From Daldinia sp. FL1419 (taxonomy: Eukaryota > Ascomycota > Sordariomycetes > Xylariales > Hypoxylaceae), in contig MU623395.1 in the NCBI GenBank assembly GCA_025201765.1, positions 146,317 through 210,316 of the forward strand: a stretch of DNA of 64,000 nt, in the 5' to 3' direction. Of the stretch, positions 12,124 through 24,195 are shown piece after piece. A program made the position numbers and the translations under genes. Below the pieces are notes generated by a model. The model was not told the DNA's origin and made no database searches. It saw only the letters and a program-made list of their open reading frames with translations. Numbering within the stretch: position 1 is the first letter of the stretch; each line of letters starts with the position of its first letter.

Positions 12124-13952
12124 ATGATACTTGTGTGGATTCTTCTGGTAGCAGTCGTGATTTCTGCGGCTAATCGGGCTTACCATGTCTTCCTCAATAA
12201 AAAGGTGAGATTTTCACGTATATGGTTACGAATCAATTCTAACATTAGATAGACAAAGTCAGCTACTACTTCTAGGGGGGAAGCTGTTAGCTGCGACTCG
12301 GTTCCACTAGCAAATAGATGGCCCCTAGGTATCGATTTGTTAACGAGGACGTTGGTTGCATCTGATGAACTCCGCGTGATGGAGTTCTTCCTGGAAAACT
12401 TCCGCACGTTTGGGAATACTTTCCGTCAGGTTATCGGGTGGAACGAGTCTCTTATGACTGTCGACTCTAAGGTCATCGAGGCCGTGCTCCAAACAAACGC
12501 TAAAGGTAAACAATATGTATAGATATTCAAGCTCCGACGTTAACATCTGGCTATAGACTGGGGCTTGGGTTTTCGACGCACCATCTTCTCTCCGTTGCTA
12601 GGTGATGGTATCTTCGTACAAGAGGGCGATGCGTGGAAACATTCGCGGGAAATCCTACGCCCACACTTTTACCATAAAAACTATGCGAGCCTGGATATAT
12701 TAAGACCGCACACAGATAACCTACTAGACGTCATTTCCGGAGCAGCGACAAATATTGTGGACTTAGAGCCCCTGTTCTTCCACTTGACTCTCGATACAAC
12801 TACTGGGTTCCTCTTTGGGGAATCCGTAGAGAGCCAACGTCCGGACACCAGCGCAGAAAATCAGGAATTCGAAGAGGCGTTCGATCTAGCCCAGACCATA
12901 TCGGCCAGGAGACTTCGATTTCAGAAATTATATTGGCTCGTTGGTCGGCGGGAACTTCGGAAAGCTTGCAACACCATTCACAGATTCGTGGACCGCGTAA
13001 TACACGGGGCACTCTCGACTAGTGCCGACGACGAAGAGAATACTATCAGGCCCCCTTTCCTGAAAAACGTTGCTCAATATTATCCGGAGCGGGATGCGCT
13101 CAGAGGCCATGCCATCAGTATTCTCACAGCAGGAAGAGATAGCACGGCTACCTTTCTATCGTGGACCTTGTAAGTTGCACTAGCGAGTAAGCTTCCAATA
13201 GGTTGGACACTCATATTCGACTAGTTTCCATCTCGTAAGACATCCGTTAGTCATGGCGAAACTCCGATCGGAGATATCCCAAGTAGACGATACCGTTACC
13301 CCTTTAACGCGAGCAGATCTGCTTCGATTGGGCTACCTTCAAAACGTCATAAAAGAAGGTAAGTCTGGGGTCTGGGGTAAGGCTGTATACTGCTGCATCT
13401 AGCTGACGTGATATCCAAAGTGTTAAGATTACATCCTCCGCTACCCCTGATATCTCGCACAGCACTGCGGGATACGGTTCTACCTGCGGGGGGCGGGTCG
13501 GACGGGACGTCGCCTATTCTTGTCCCGAAAGGGATGATAGTACTATATAGCTCCTACTGTATCCATAGACGACCGGACATCTATGGGATGGACGCCGAGC
13601 TGTTCCGCCCTGAGAGATGGGACGAAGAACCCCTCCGGTCTCGCGACACCATGCACCGCGGATGGACGTTCTTGCCCTTTGGCGGCGGTCCTCGAACTTG
13701 TCTAGGGAGTATGCTAGTAGCCTACGCGTGTATGCACCAGGGGTTTGGGGACTTTTTATGCTGACTTAAGTCTACTTAGTGGATTTCTCCTTGACCGGGG
13801 GCGCCTATACCATAGTGCGCATCCTGCAACGCTTCCCTTCCATCAAGCTGCCGGCCGGCGAACGGATACAAGTATCGGGCAAGGAAAAACAACTAACGAC
13901 GATATCTCTAAAACCAGCTGATGGATGTAAGGTGGATCTAGGCAAGGAATAA
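12124..13952 (+). CDS. Cytochrome P450, CYP52-like
   Basis: Six exons: 12124-12204, 12253-12505, 12557-13169, 13225-13358, 13421-13708, 13780-13952; 513 residues. The N-terminus (MILVWILLVAVVIS) is a single ER membrane anchor. Key motifs: I-helix AGRDST at 303-308, K-helix EVLR at 360-363, FRPERW, and heme loop FGGGPRTCLG with Cys454. Around WPLGID and LLGDGIF the sequence resembles the CYP52/CYP539-type fungal families, which hydroxylate alkanes and fatty acids; this is inference. The first intron (12205-12252, 48 bp) was placed at the only acceptor keeping the frame. The last intron separates the Cys loop from the L-helix; unspliced, the protein would stop soon after the heme loop. It lies 0.8 kb behind the VAO-like gene in the same orientation. 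Confidence 0.9.
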
Positions 13953-14309
13953 GTACTCCTGGGGTACTGTGACATATAGTGCATGGAACCATTAGTGCTG
14001 ACAGGTGCATTATTACACTTACGAAATCATGAAGATCGAGTCTGTTCGCTATGTGCACATAGTATCAGAGAAGAGAACATCGAGTAGCGCACGGAGTGAT
14101 ATAGATAGAGGAATGTAGTTGATGCGTCGTCTATCGTTATTTGATGCTACCTGGGTAGCCAACGAGTTCTATACTATGTAATAGCCGAGGTGACTATCCC
14201 GAGTATAAGAGATTTATGTTTTAGGTACCTAGTTATTCGGAGTAGCCGAGTTTCTATTTTTTTTATTTTTTTTATCCGGCAGGGATCATTTCCTCCAAAC
14301 CGGGAATCG

Positions 14310-14385
14310 AAAAATCTTATAAACTCGAACCACATATTTAAGCTGAAGGTCTTACCCTTCAGATAAATAGTTGAACCACTATCCT
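14310..14385 (-). repeat. tRNA-like remnant, possible SINE
   Basis: Read on the minus strand there is GTGGTTCAACTATTTATCTG, then a stem CTGAAGG/CCTTCAG around GTAAGA, then ATGTGGTTCGAGTTT, which resembles a D-arm, anticodon arm and B-box in order. The loop sizes do not fit a functional tRNA. It may be a decayed tRNA gene or the head of a tRNA-derived SINE. Low confidence. Confidence 0.25.
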
Positions 14386-14777
14386 GGGAATGCTAGCACT
14401 AAAGGTCTAGAATGTGTAACCGAAAGGGCACTACCTTTTAGCTGCCGAGACAGAGTCTAGGTTAGTGCTCTCCTCGAGTCTCGAGTCATGGACCAGCGGA
14501 CAAGCTGTTCGAGTGTAGCACATCAAGTACTATTTTATTTATTTATCTACGAGTCGTTAACATCTTTCGGATTTGGTACTGGGATTGGATTGAAATGCGA
14601 CGCGTCGTCATTTATACTAGGAATTCCGTGTTTGTTTTATTAGTTAACTACCGGATTTGTTGACAATTTTTTTCTCTCAATATAGTTCCAAAGTGGCAGG
14701 AAACTAGCCAGCTATTAACAATATCCCGTACCGTTACTATACCCCAGATCCCGTTAAAGCTAATTGGCAATTATATA

Positions 14778-15056
14778 ATGCATAAAACTGCATATTATAT
14801 CAATGCCGTAGGGCTGGCTTTTGAAATGAGCTTGTTTGTTGTGTTGCTAGTTTCGCATGTTCACCAGGTTATCAGGTTGTTCGTACGAATGTTTGGATGG
14901 GGTCGCCAAGAACGAGCTGACGAAAACCCCTGGCCTATGCTTGGGAGATCAAAGCGCGAGCCGTCCCCCGGAACCATACATCCTGCTTCCGTGGCTCAGT
15001 CATCGAACTTGGACCAGGTTGTAACTGAACTCATTATACTCCCTGACCATACCTAG
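14778..15056 (+). CDS. Possible small membrane protein, 92 aa
   Basis: ATG 14778 to stop 15056 in one exon. Residues about 7-36 (INAVGLAFEMSLFVVLLVSH) form a plausible membrane helix, followed by a basic stretch with Trp and a polar tail rich in Pro and Ser. No family recognised. It could be a small real gene or a chance frame in a long intergenic stretch. Confidence 0.3.
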   Translation: MHKTAYYINAVGLAFEMSLFVVLLVSHVHQVIRLFVRMFGWGRQERADENPWPMLGRSKREPSPGTIHPASVAQSSNLDQVVTELIILPDHT

Positions 15057-16277
15057 GCATATTGTACATAGGTAGTATACATACGCGAGCGGTTTCCTAG
15101 CACGTGGAGCATCAAATCTGAATGAGCCATAAAACTTGACATCAAGTCCCTTGTCTAGTCGATTGTTTTCACTCGATGGTCCTTTAATCCCTCTACCCCT
15201 TACTATCACATACTCTACGTCTTCCGTTCTAGAATCGAGGGACCTTTTCCCTAGCAACCCTTTCAGGGCAACAACCCATGCGAATCACATTGCTTCTCGC
15301 GTGACACCTTCTGTTTCGTAGCATACAACCAGCGCCCATTTCGAACACACTCCGACGGGTGAATACACACTTATAATTACCTAGTTATACTAATATAACA
15401 GGTACGGTATCAACTAAGAACCCGTAAGTGGATATGCAGATATCTTAGGTCTCGTGCGACAGAAGGACCCGTCGAATAAAAAAGGAACGGAGGATTAGGA
15501 GAAGACAGGTAGTTATTCTAAGATTACTTGCACTTAGGGCCCAAGTAGCCCGGTAGGATAGCTCATCTTGGAAGTTTACCTAAGCGACTTACACACAGGA
15601 ACACAGTAGGAACAGTCTTTAGGGTCAAGGTTCGAAACTACTATTAATGCGACTAAACCGTGATGCGGATAGCTTCAACCATCGTGGCCCAAGATCGGCC
15701 GGCGCAGTCCCGTAAAGGGCAAGGCTTGTGCTCCATCGTACCAGAATTACAGAACTGCCAGGTTTAACTACCCGCCAAGCCTGGAGTTTAACCGTCCGTT
15801 GTGTAGCATCCCCCAGTGGTAGCCAATCTATCGGTTCCGGTTACGGATCCATACAAGGAATTCCCTATTTCGAAGTTCGGGCTCTAAGCTCTATTATGCC
15901 ATTATTATATTTCCCCTCCAATCACTGTCCTGGTGACGCTGGTCACTAATCGACTAGCTTCGGGGATCATTTAAGGCTAACCTGTGGGGAGGTAGTATGT
16001 AGTAAAATATAGTAAAGCAGGCGAAGACGAATTTTAGATGGCGACGACTCCACTGCGAAATGAAAACCTGGATGCTACATAGATCAACGACTTCTATCAT
16101 CTTTCTTTCTTTGCTTACTATTCTCGAGGGTTGCGTCAACTACGTCAACGGATACCAGACACGGGACAAGATGCTTTAAGAAAAATTCGGTATCCTGTCA
16201 TGGAACTCGCATTCGACTGATTCTACCGAACGTCTTGACAGGGCTCCGAACGAGCCCGAGGAGCACTCGACGACAAA

Positions 16278-17734
16278 ATGAGCTACTACCACGGGCTGGA
16301 CGAGGAGGCGATTAGTCGTCTCCCACACGACAATCGCATAGGTGATACGATAACGGCCGTGGTGTTGTGTATGTTCTTCGCGGTGATAGCTGTGAGTCTG
16401 CGATTATATACAAGACACTACATCCTGAGGGGAGTTTGGTACGACGATTATATGGCATTAGCTGGAATGGTAAGCCGTTTATCACACCTGCGAATTGGTG
16501 TACATCCGTGGCAACCGGGAATGAACAATACCTGACTTGTTCGATTAGATCGGAATGCTCTTCAACGGCATAGTACAGTGCATACACACGAGATATGGGC
16601 TCGGTTCGCATATATACGACATAAAGGACGGAGAGAAACTCGTCCAATTCTTCAAGGTGAGTACCGACGCCACCTGCAGCCCGACGGGTGAAGTTCTAAT
16701 TTACCCGCCATAGTTATTCTACGTCATGACCATCACTTACAACACGACCTTAATGTTCATAAAATTCAGTTTATTCCTCCAGTATTACCGGCTAATCCAG
16801 GAGGTACCTCGTTACCGTGTATTTTATCTTTCTATCATGGCTGTAGTCGGCGGTTGGCTTATCGCACAAGAGTTCACTCTCATTTTCCCGTGCTCTCCGG
16901 TGGAAGACTACTGGAGTTTTAAACCCGACCGCAAGTGTTTGGATAGCGATCTTATCGGATGGATGAACGCCGTCGGCAATATCATAACCGACTTAATCAT
17001 TTTGGTGCTTCCTATACCCGTCGTCTGGAGGCTGAATCTAAAAAAGGGGAGGAGATGGGCGGTTCTTGGCATTTTCGCCCTGGGCTTCTTGTAAGTTTTT
17101 GGATCCGTTCAAGTCATTTCATTGCCAGCAGTTCTCCTAATTAGGTAAATGAAGCACATGTATCGTATCGATATGTCGCATGGTCTTCTTCGCCATGGTA
17201 ACCGACGACATCTCATATGATGTTGTCCCAGTCGCGGCGTGGGGAGAAGCAGAGTCCGCCTCGGGGCTCATCTGTTCAGCACTCATCGCACTAGGCCCGC
17301 TGATACGTCGATTCTCTCGCCGTCTCCGGTCTACCCAGAAGACGACGAATACGCCGCAAAAGTACTCGCAAAAGTATTTCCATGCTTCGAACCCCTTTTC
17401 ACGTCACACCACGAACCGGGACAAGAGTTTATTAAGAACGAACGGTTCAAGAAAACCGTTCGACGACGGCAGCGAGACGGAACTTAACCGAATGGACCTG
17501 GAACGGTCGCGGAAAACCGACGCGCAAGACGACGGAAGATCGATCCGAAGTACTAAATCCTCGGAGTCGATGCCTAACCTAAAGTTAAATCTCGAGACGG
17601 GAATAAGAACAATTATAAGTTCGGGGAACCGCGATAGCACGCATTCCCAGTCATTATCCATGGCACCTAATGGCATTGTAGTTAAGCAAGTATGGTCCGT
17701 TAGAGATAGAGGGCCCGATGAAGACGAAGGTTAA
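16278..17734 (+). CDS. Seven-helix fungal rhodopsin-domain (PTH11-like) membrane protein
   Basis: Four exons: 16278-16469, 16549-16656, 16714-17090, 17155-17734; 418 residues. Seven hydrophobic helices span about residues 20-270: TITAVVLCMFFAVIAVSLRL first, WYDDYMALAGM at the start of helix 2, KFSLFLQYYRL, then a helix pair around FPCSPVEDYW and LPIPVVWRLNLKKGRRWAVL. The loop ISYDVVPVAAWGEAESASGL is the usual last-helix entry in this family. The C-terminal ~140 residues are a polar, Ser/Arg-rich cytoplasmic tail. These proteins are fungus-specific integral membrane proteins, some related to the PTH11 receptor, thought to sense surface or chemical cues. The third acceptor (17154) was chosen because it alone keeps the frame. 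No CFEM domain precedes the helices. Confidence 0.88.
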
Positions 17735-17994
17735 GTCACAACTAATATAAGGATTAACTAAAGGACTGCCAAAGTGCTGTTGCATGATATCCGTACCCAT
17801 TGTGTATTGTGACTCGCTACCCTGGCGCTACATATCCGATTCTATGAAATATCATGGGGTCTCCAATCTCATTCTCCAATATGTGACCTTCCGACGAACT
17901 CTACCTCCCCGTCCCTTATCGCTTTCACTTCTATACTCTCATCCCAGCATCTCCGTATTTCACGTCCTCTCTTGACCGGAACTAGAAGGGGTAG

Positions 17995-18735
17995 TCAAGA
18001 TTGTAGTGCTATGAGGGTGGTTAGAGGGATGCTCAAAGAGACTGCTGTGAGAAGGGCGAGTGCAATAGTGGTCAAGAAGCCCCTTAGTGTCATGATAAGG
18101 ACACTCCTTTTGCATCGCAAATTTGCTCCGGATCCAGGCCTGGTTCCTCCCATGGGAAGAACAATACGGCCCGCAGTCTTTTGGTTCCGGGTTGAACTCG
18201 AACAACTGCAGGGTCCACTGATGTCTACAAAACCACACATAATTATGTTATCTGGGGTAGTACCAAAGGCTACCGTGATGTGAGGATCGGCGGACGTACG
18301 TTTACATTCGAACTCAAGGGAAGGTACGTAAGACCCCCAATAGTTAATTCTCTCTCCGTCCCTATTGGTGAGCATAAACATCTTAATGCCACGTCTTATA
18401 TCAATGTGCATTATTGATCCGAGCATTCTGGCAGCCCCTCGTACAAGGGTCTTTATGGAATCAATATCGCCGTTAAGATACTTTTCTCCGTACATAATTC
18501 TAGGGCCCTCCAATGTACCGCTACCCCATCTGCGATATACTGCCTCAGTCAAGAACTTTGGTGCCGGCCCACCAAGTGGTATATCCATACCAGGATTCCA
18601 GGGCTCTATCTCAGAATAATGATTTGCGCCGATTCTTGGTGTAAGATGTCCCGGGGTTTCGATCATATTGACCATCTCACCTTTCTGCTGGACGTTTTCA
18701 CCAGCCCTTCCATTCAAGGAATCATTTTGGCTCAA
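17995..18735 (-). CDS. Unknown protein with C-terminal membrane anchor, 246 aa
   Basis: Single exon, ATG at 18735, stop ending at 17995. The N-terminal 200 residues are soluble, with a motif-like stretch GMDIPLGGPAPKFLTEAVYR and several Cys (CGFVDISGPCSCSSS). The last ~28 residues (RGFLTTIALALLTAVSLSIP and beyond) form one hydrophobic helix ending close to the C-terminus, so it is likely tail-anchored or GPI-like without a signal peptide. I recognise no family. It is convergent with the rhodopsin-domain gene, 260 bp away. A spliced upstream exon cannot be excluded. Confidence 0.55.
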   Translation of the reverse strand: MSQNDSLNGRAGENVQQKGEMVNMIETPGHLTPRIGANHYSEIEPWNPGMDIPLGGPAPKFLTEAVYRRWGSGTLEGPRIMYGEKYLNGDIDSIKTLVRGAARMLGSIMHIDIRRGIKMFMLTNRDGERINYWGSYVPSLEFECKRTSADPHITVAFGTTPDNIIMCGFVDISGPCSCSSSTRNQKTAGRIVLPMGGTRPGSGANLRCKRSVLIMTLRGFLTTIALALLTAVSLSIPLTTLIALQS

Positions 18736-19596
18736 GCCGTCTTGTCAAGCCCCATTGAGTTCTTGCCCTTGGACGGTAGCTTAACAAGTAATTCCCTCTG
18801 AAGCCTTGCTAGTACCTACCCCGGAAATAGTAGGCCGCCTAAAGTTTTTCCCATCCTAGCTAAGTAGTTAGTTCTCGATTCTTTGGTTTATGCAGTAGGG
18901 TATCTTAGTTGGGATTGTTCCGTTGTTAATGGGCAACATAAACAATTTGTGGATAGGTAGGACTCACCCAATTCAAATACACACAGGCCTTGATCCGAGA
19001 AGCTAATTACCTTCGAAAATATAAAAAACTGTTTTGGAAGGCATAACGCGAAATCTGGCAATGGAATATATTGCCTCTTACCTAGCTGCTATTAATAGAG
19101 TAGCGGATTATTTACCAACACGTCATAAATGCCGTGGATCAGGCTCCGGTTCTGATTGTCCATTAGGTACTTCATTAATTCTACTTTGAATTATAGTATA
19201 AGAATAGCCTTTACATAATCCCAAGTAATTGTTTCGCTAACTTTAAGCAAGTGTGTGTGTCGAATTAGGAAGAGTTTGCTTAGGCGTTAAGTCAAAGGGC
19301 TACTACAACATCACCAGCTTTAGAGGTAGCCCGAGAAAATATTGGCACAAACAAATAGACTTCTTAACTCTATTGAATTGAGATCTACCCTTTTCTCTAT
19401 GATATCAATCTATGAAGGTATATCCATACGCCGGGCTAAAAGTGATGGCGAGGTTGCCTTGAACAATCCCAAACTGTCCTCGGCTTGAAGTAATGTATAC
19501 ATGAATGATAAAGCGATACTTTTACAAATGGCCGGTCGTAAGAGATATTTAGGTATATACAGTATTAAATCAGACAAAAGGGAGGAAGTTTTGGAA
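18736..19596. other. Intergenic stretch, nothing recognised
   Basis: About 860 bp between two minus-strand genes. AT-rich with no ORF of interest, repeat or RNA gene visible. Confidence 0.5.
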
Positions 19597-20743
19597 TTAT
19601 ACCCCCCAACCGGAGACCGGGTTGTCTCCCGGGAGCTGCTGGATCCACGCCTCAGTCGGGTCAGGGTTAGCAGCAGGGAATTGGCACTGGTCGGTGTTCA
19701 AGCCACCTGGGATGTCAGGGCAGGTATCCATGCCGACGAAGCCAGCATTGCATGTGTCGATGATCCTTTGAAGAGTGTCTTGGTCCCATCCGGAGACGAA
19801 GTCTGCGTGAGAGCTGTATCCGGTCCGGTCGCCATTCGATAGCACAAATGGCTGAGTCTGGCCATCCGGAGTCCACTCGTTCTGGAACTGCAGAGTGTCG
19901 TAGTAGACCTCGAAGAATAGATGAGGAACATGCACCCAGCCCTCGGGGCAGTCCGACTTGCCATCGCCGCTGGGGGTCGGCCACGCCATGTTGTTCTTGT
20001 AGTCATTCAGCCCAGCTTCTGGGTTATAGCAGGACGGCATGTGGATATCTTGCCTGAGAGGCGAAGCATAACCGTCGCAGTTCACTACTGGGAAACCGGC
20101 TCCAGCGCCGGCATTCACCGGATCCGGAAGCCCCGCCTTGCTACCGTCCGAATCGGCTGGGTATCGTGCAATGCTAGCATCTTCTGTGGGACACGTCCAC
20201 TGGACTGCTTGTATGTCGCCCTGATTGGGATCAAGCTGGAGACCCCCTGTCGCGGGAGGCGTCCTCTTTTCGACGTCACCGCTCATAATCTTAATGCCCG
20301 GTGGGAAAGCTTTAATCTCATCGTTTGTCGCGTCGAAACTAACCGAATTATTAGAATCCAACGCGATGAGGGCTTCAGGCTAAAGCTTACAAATAATAGA
20401 CGTTCATATAGAAGAGCGGTACCTTCTTGAAGGTGCCATTGGCCGGCGATTGAAACCACAAGTTCGGCACCCAGTAGTTACTCTTGTCGTTTAAGATCTT
20501 GGCGTTGGTACAATTGGAATCCAAAAGCTGGTCACCTTCGACGGTGACGCCGAAGTTGCTTCCACCCATCACTCCGTGGGAGTGCGTCTTATCCGAGCCG
20601 GGACTAACGATAGGGTCCATTCGGCCCTCCGTGGAAAATTGGCCGTTGGCCGAGTTAAACCGCAGGACGGCATATGTGCCTTGGTCCTTTGCGCTTACGC
20701 CTGCGACCAGCGCGGCGAGGATGTACGAAGTGAAAGCTTTCAT
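19597..20743 (-). CDS. Secreted DUF1996 protein
   Basis: Two exons on the minus strand: 20391-20743 and 19597-20338, with a 52-bp intron; 364 residues. A signal peptide (MKAFTSYILAALVAGVSA) is followed directly by the DUF1996 domain: RMDPIVSPGSDKTHSHGVMG at 41-60, SNFG, SNYWVPNLWFQ, then after the intron YYFFDATNDEIKAFPPG and PEGWVHVPHLFFEVYYDT. Many Cys suggest disulfides outside the cell. DUF1996 proteins are common in filamentous fungi, often with WSC domains, and have no settled function; the His-rich start has suggested metal binding in some. No WSC domain is present here and the protein ends shortly after the domain. The family call is strong, the role is unknown. Confidence 0.9.
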
Positions 20744-23241
20744 TGTCAGTGAAAGATCTGAAGTAGCCGCTGCAGATCACATACCTTCTCTAGTCCATCG
20801 CGTAGGGCCGCTAGATATATAATTTCCAGATTCCAGTCAGGCATTCATGTGTTTCTTCCGAATATAGCATATCCAGGGCACACACATATGATGAAACAAT
20901 CATCCTTGGACGCCTCTTCGCCTTCTAGTCGGGTTTTGAAGCTGTTAGTGGTGGTGGAATAGCCTACGCGACTATCTACAAGACGGAATAGGTAGGTATG
21001 CACTTCTTGAAACTGAGTTTTCCTTTTTGTCTTTATTGGTAACAAGGTATATCAGGTGTGGTGATAAGATCGAATACCTGAGGTGTGTAAATTGTCAGGG
21101 TTGAAGGAGGATTCAGGAGCTGAACTGAGGGATAACCAACTTCCGAATTGAGTACTCAGTCGACCCAACCAATTCTCACCTATCGAATTCGTCAAGGCAC
21201 TTCTAAAAATAACTACATTACCATTCTATGAGATAGATTAAGGAAGACAGCAAGAATAAATTTGTAATAGAGGCTGACGGAGGCGTAATTGTAAGGGTTA
21301 TGCGGTGTACAACCGCGAGACTTCTAGTTGCGTAATAGTCTAGGTTCATTTCATAGGAAGTCATCGTGTGCATTTGATTCAAGTACCTGGAGAGAATTCG
21401 ATAATTAATCATAGAATGTCATAATTATAACCAATTCTCATAAGTACCTAACATCATAAACTTCCGTATGTCAAAACGCGGATTTCAGAAATTATCTCAC
21501 TACGCCGCTCACTTAGTATTATAGGTAAGGTGCGTATGTCATTACCTCTAATATGAGATACCAGTAGGATGAAAGCGCGATGCTATTCTCTTACAAGCCC
21601 ATCGGTTCCTCCCGACAAGATTCAACCTGTTGACCCTTTTCATCCAAAACTATCCATGTGTTTTCATCTCCGTGAGCGCTCAGTCCACTTGTCCGACTAC
21701 GATCATAAACGGGTCATGGAAATCGGGTTGGTAGAGCAATGTAGAAACAAATATATGCGCAGTTCTTATAGCGACATGGAGGCTGCCTGTGAACAGGTAA
21801 TTATATCACCATTTCAATGACCCCGAAGAAATAATTGATGCACCGTTCTACAATGATGTCACATTTTGACGATGGGGACATACTTGTTGGATATTGCATC
21901 AATGCTTTCCTTCTATCCCAACCATTCAATTCTTGTTAAAGGTAGAGTAAAGCTAGCAACAAGTACTTGTGTGTTCCGTACGCGTAATTAATAAGCCCTA
22001 CCCTAGGTTATAAGGATAGGAAAGCTATTAGGTTATGCTCAGAACAATTGGGACGTTTGTTTAAGTCAGTCGTATTGGAATCATTAGAGGATGTTATGTT
22101 GCATAAGCGGTGCTTTGCTTATGGCTCGTGCCAACCTTGACACATAAGCTGCTGAAATATGGCTCGATTGTGGGGCAGTTCCCACTGTATTTTTGACGAA
22201 TCAACGCTTACCTCAATTCTTATAAGCCACGGAACGTTTGGAGCCCGTGGCTTATTGGTTTATGCTTATTGAAGCTATTTTGAAGCTATTCGCAACCTCG
22301 TTATCGCTACCTGCTGTAATTACATATTTAACATACATGACAACCACTAAATGCACTATAATTATAGCACATATATACGCTATAATCAAAATTTCGAGTG
22401 CTAAATGTATGCGCTGTAATTGTAGCGCTGTAATTATAGGGCGTTTATAGCTAAAAGTGCTGTAAAATCAGAATAAGCGAGCCGAAAAGCACCTCGAGAG
22501 GTGCTTTTCGCTTTTGGAAAAATTTAAGCGGATTGATTAAAGTCTATTGGATGTATGAGAAAGTATTGTGGATCTGCAAATAAGCCAAATTTTGGTGGGG
22601 ATAAGTTAATCGGTACCCCAAAGACACATAGCTGATGCTTATGCTTACCCCCCATAAGTTTTTCCATGCTTATGCAACATAACATCCTCTTAGCACCATA
22701 GTAGTAAGGTAGGCTTGGGCCGTGACGCAGCTTTGCATCACAGAGAGGACGGGCCACGAACTAACATAATGTGATCAACGACTTGAAAGGCTTATACCAG
22801 TAAAGTCTTACCTTCCGACATACTTATCTAGTCCTGCTATGGAGAGACTAGTCTAGGTATAGCCCTATGTGTATCAAGCCGTTTGGACCGGGCTTCGGGC
22901 AAGCATGTATGTAAACTTCGGGAATTGACATAGCATGAAAACGTCAAAGCATCATAGCCAAAAGGATGCTCACGCGGCATGAACATCTTGGAGTTAATAA
23001 TTAGCCGGCAGTCGACTGGTGATCTACCGTCGCAATTGTAAACCCCCCATCGAGCACCCAGGAGCGTTCCCCACACTCTTAGACTGTTCGAAAAGGAACT
23101 CGGTGAACTTTATTGCTTGGCTGACGGCTTATTTTCTGGATATTATGGCTTTATAACTTGGGTATCTACGTGTGGAGGGGACAGAGACTGCTCGTCAACT
23201 TCTCACCTCATCTAATCATTAATCCACGTAAATTGGCGAAG
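20744..23241. other. Long intergenic stretch with a palindrome-rich island
   Basis: About 2.5 kb without a supported gene. The part at 22222-22510 holds two hairpins and iterated CTATAATTATAG palindromes (listed separately). Frames at 21569-21820 and 22837-23076 have no motifs and are rejected. Confidence 0.5.
22222..22510. repeat. Palindrome-rich island, MITE-like
   Basis: Left hairpin: ATAAGCCACGG at 22222-22232 pairs with CCGTGGCTTAT at 22245-22255 (11 bp, 12-nt loop). Right hairpin: CGAAAAGCACCTC at 22483-22495 pairs with GAGGTGCTTTTCG at 22498-22510 (13 bp, 2-nt loop). Between them GCACTATAATTATAGCAC, GCGCTGTAATTGTAGCGC and TGTAATTATAGGGCG iterate one palindromic unit. No terminal inverted repeat pair or target duplication was found, so the mobile-element reading is inference. 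Confidence 0.45.
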
Positions 23242-24195
23242 ATGCTGAGGTTCACGTCTTTACTTGCACTCTTGAGCATTGGCGCTCTGGTTAGCGGGAC
23301 GTCCGTGGCGGAAGACTGTCCTGCTACGGGTGTCTCCATTATTGCCCATAGCGGCGACCCCGTCGGAAAAGAGCAGGTCCACGAAGGGAGTATGCGTCTT
23401 CACTTCGGAAAATATCAGCAATATTTGACTGACTTCAACGCAGTCAACATGTACGTCACAGGCAACACGTCAGACGTAGGCGTGCTATACTTAACGGATG
23501 TGTTCGGAATCCAATTGCTGGAGAACAGACTGTTTGTCACGATAATCCTCGATACATTGATTCTTAACTGATATTATCCCAGGCTCGCGGATAGTTTTGG
23601 ACGAGCGGGGTATCTCACAGTGGCGCCCGACTTATTCAACGGGACGCCGGCTCCGGGGGACATCAACGGGCGGCCGGATTTCAACGTGACTAAGTTCCTC
23701 GACGACCATCGACCCGCAGTGAGCGATCCGATCATCGAGATCGCGATTGATTTTATGCGTACCACGCTCGGCGTAAAGAAGGTTGTCGTGACCGGATACT
23801 GTTTTGGCGGCCGTTACACGTTCCGCTTCCTGGCAGAGGGGAAGGGCGCCGATGTGGGTTTCGCTGCTCATCCAAGCTTACTAGAGGATGCAGAAATCTC
23901 TGCGATTAAAGGGCCGGCCAGTATTGCTGCCGCAGGTAAGCAATTTCACTGTCTTTCGCATATTTCCTTCGCAAGTTAAACTTGGGTTTTAGATGCGGAC
24001 GACATGACACCAGCTGCGAGGCGGTCGGAGATCGAGGCGTTGCTTTTAGAGACTGGCTTCCCTTACTCCCTTGCCTTATATGGCGGTACTCAACACGGCT
24101 TCGGCGTGAGAGCGAATGTCTCGGATCCGAAACAGAAATTTGGGAAAGAAGAGGCTTTCTTTCAGGCTATTAGATGGTTTAACGCTTGGGCTTAG
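23242..24195 (+). CDS. Secreted dienelactone-hydrolase-family protein
   Basis: Three exons: 23242-23531, 23583-23935, 23993-24195; introns 51 and 57 bp; 281 residues. Signal peptide about 1-23 (MLRFTSLLALLSIGALVSG). The alpha/beta-hydrolase fold shows TDVFG, LLADSFGRAGY, APDLFNGTPAP, the nucleophile elbow GYCFGG with Cys170, an Asp-rich stretch DADDM at 215-219 where the acid residue sits, and QHGF with His249. A Cys nucleophile is characteristic of the DLH family. Known members cleave cyclic ester bonds in aromatic catabolism, but most fungal paralogs are uncharacterised. ATG 23242 begins the signal peptide; in-frame sequence upstream has no ATG. Secretion and the substrate are inference. 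Confidence 0.9.

Larger units (their letters stand above)
13953..16277. other. Long intergenic stretch with tRNA-like remnant
   Basis: About 2.3 kb with poly-T/TTTTATTTTTT at 14254-14273, a tRNA-like sequence on the minus strand near 14320-14400 (listed separately), and one 92-codon plus-strand frame at 14778-15056 (listed separately). Nothing else coding is supported. Confidence 0.5.

Noticed and set aside
9178..17734. A classical secondary-metabolite gene cluster
   Set aside because: No polyketide synthase, NRPS, terpene synthase or pathway regulator is visible anywhere in the window.
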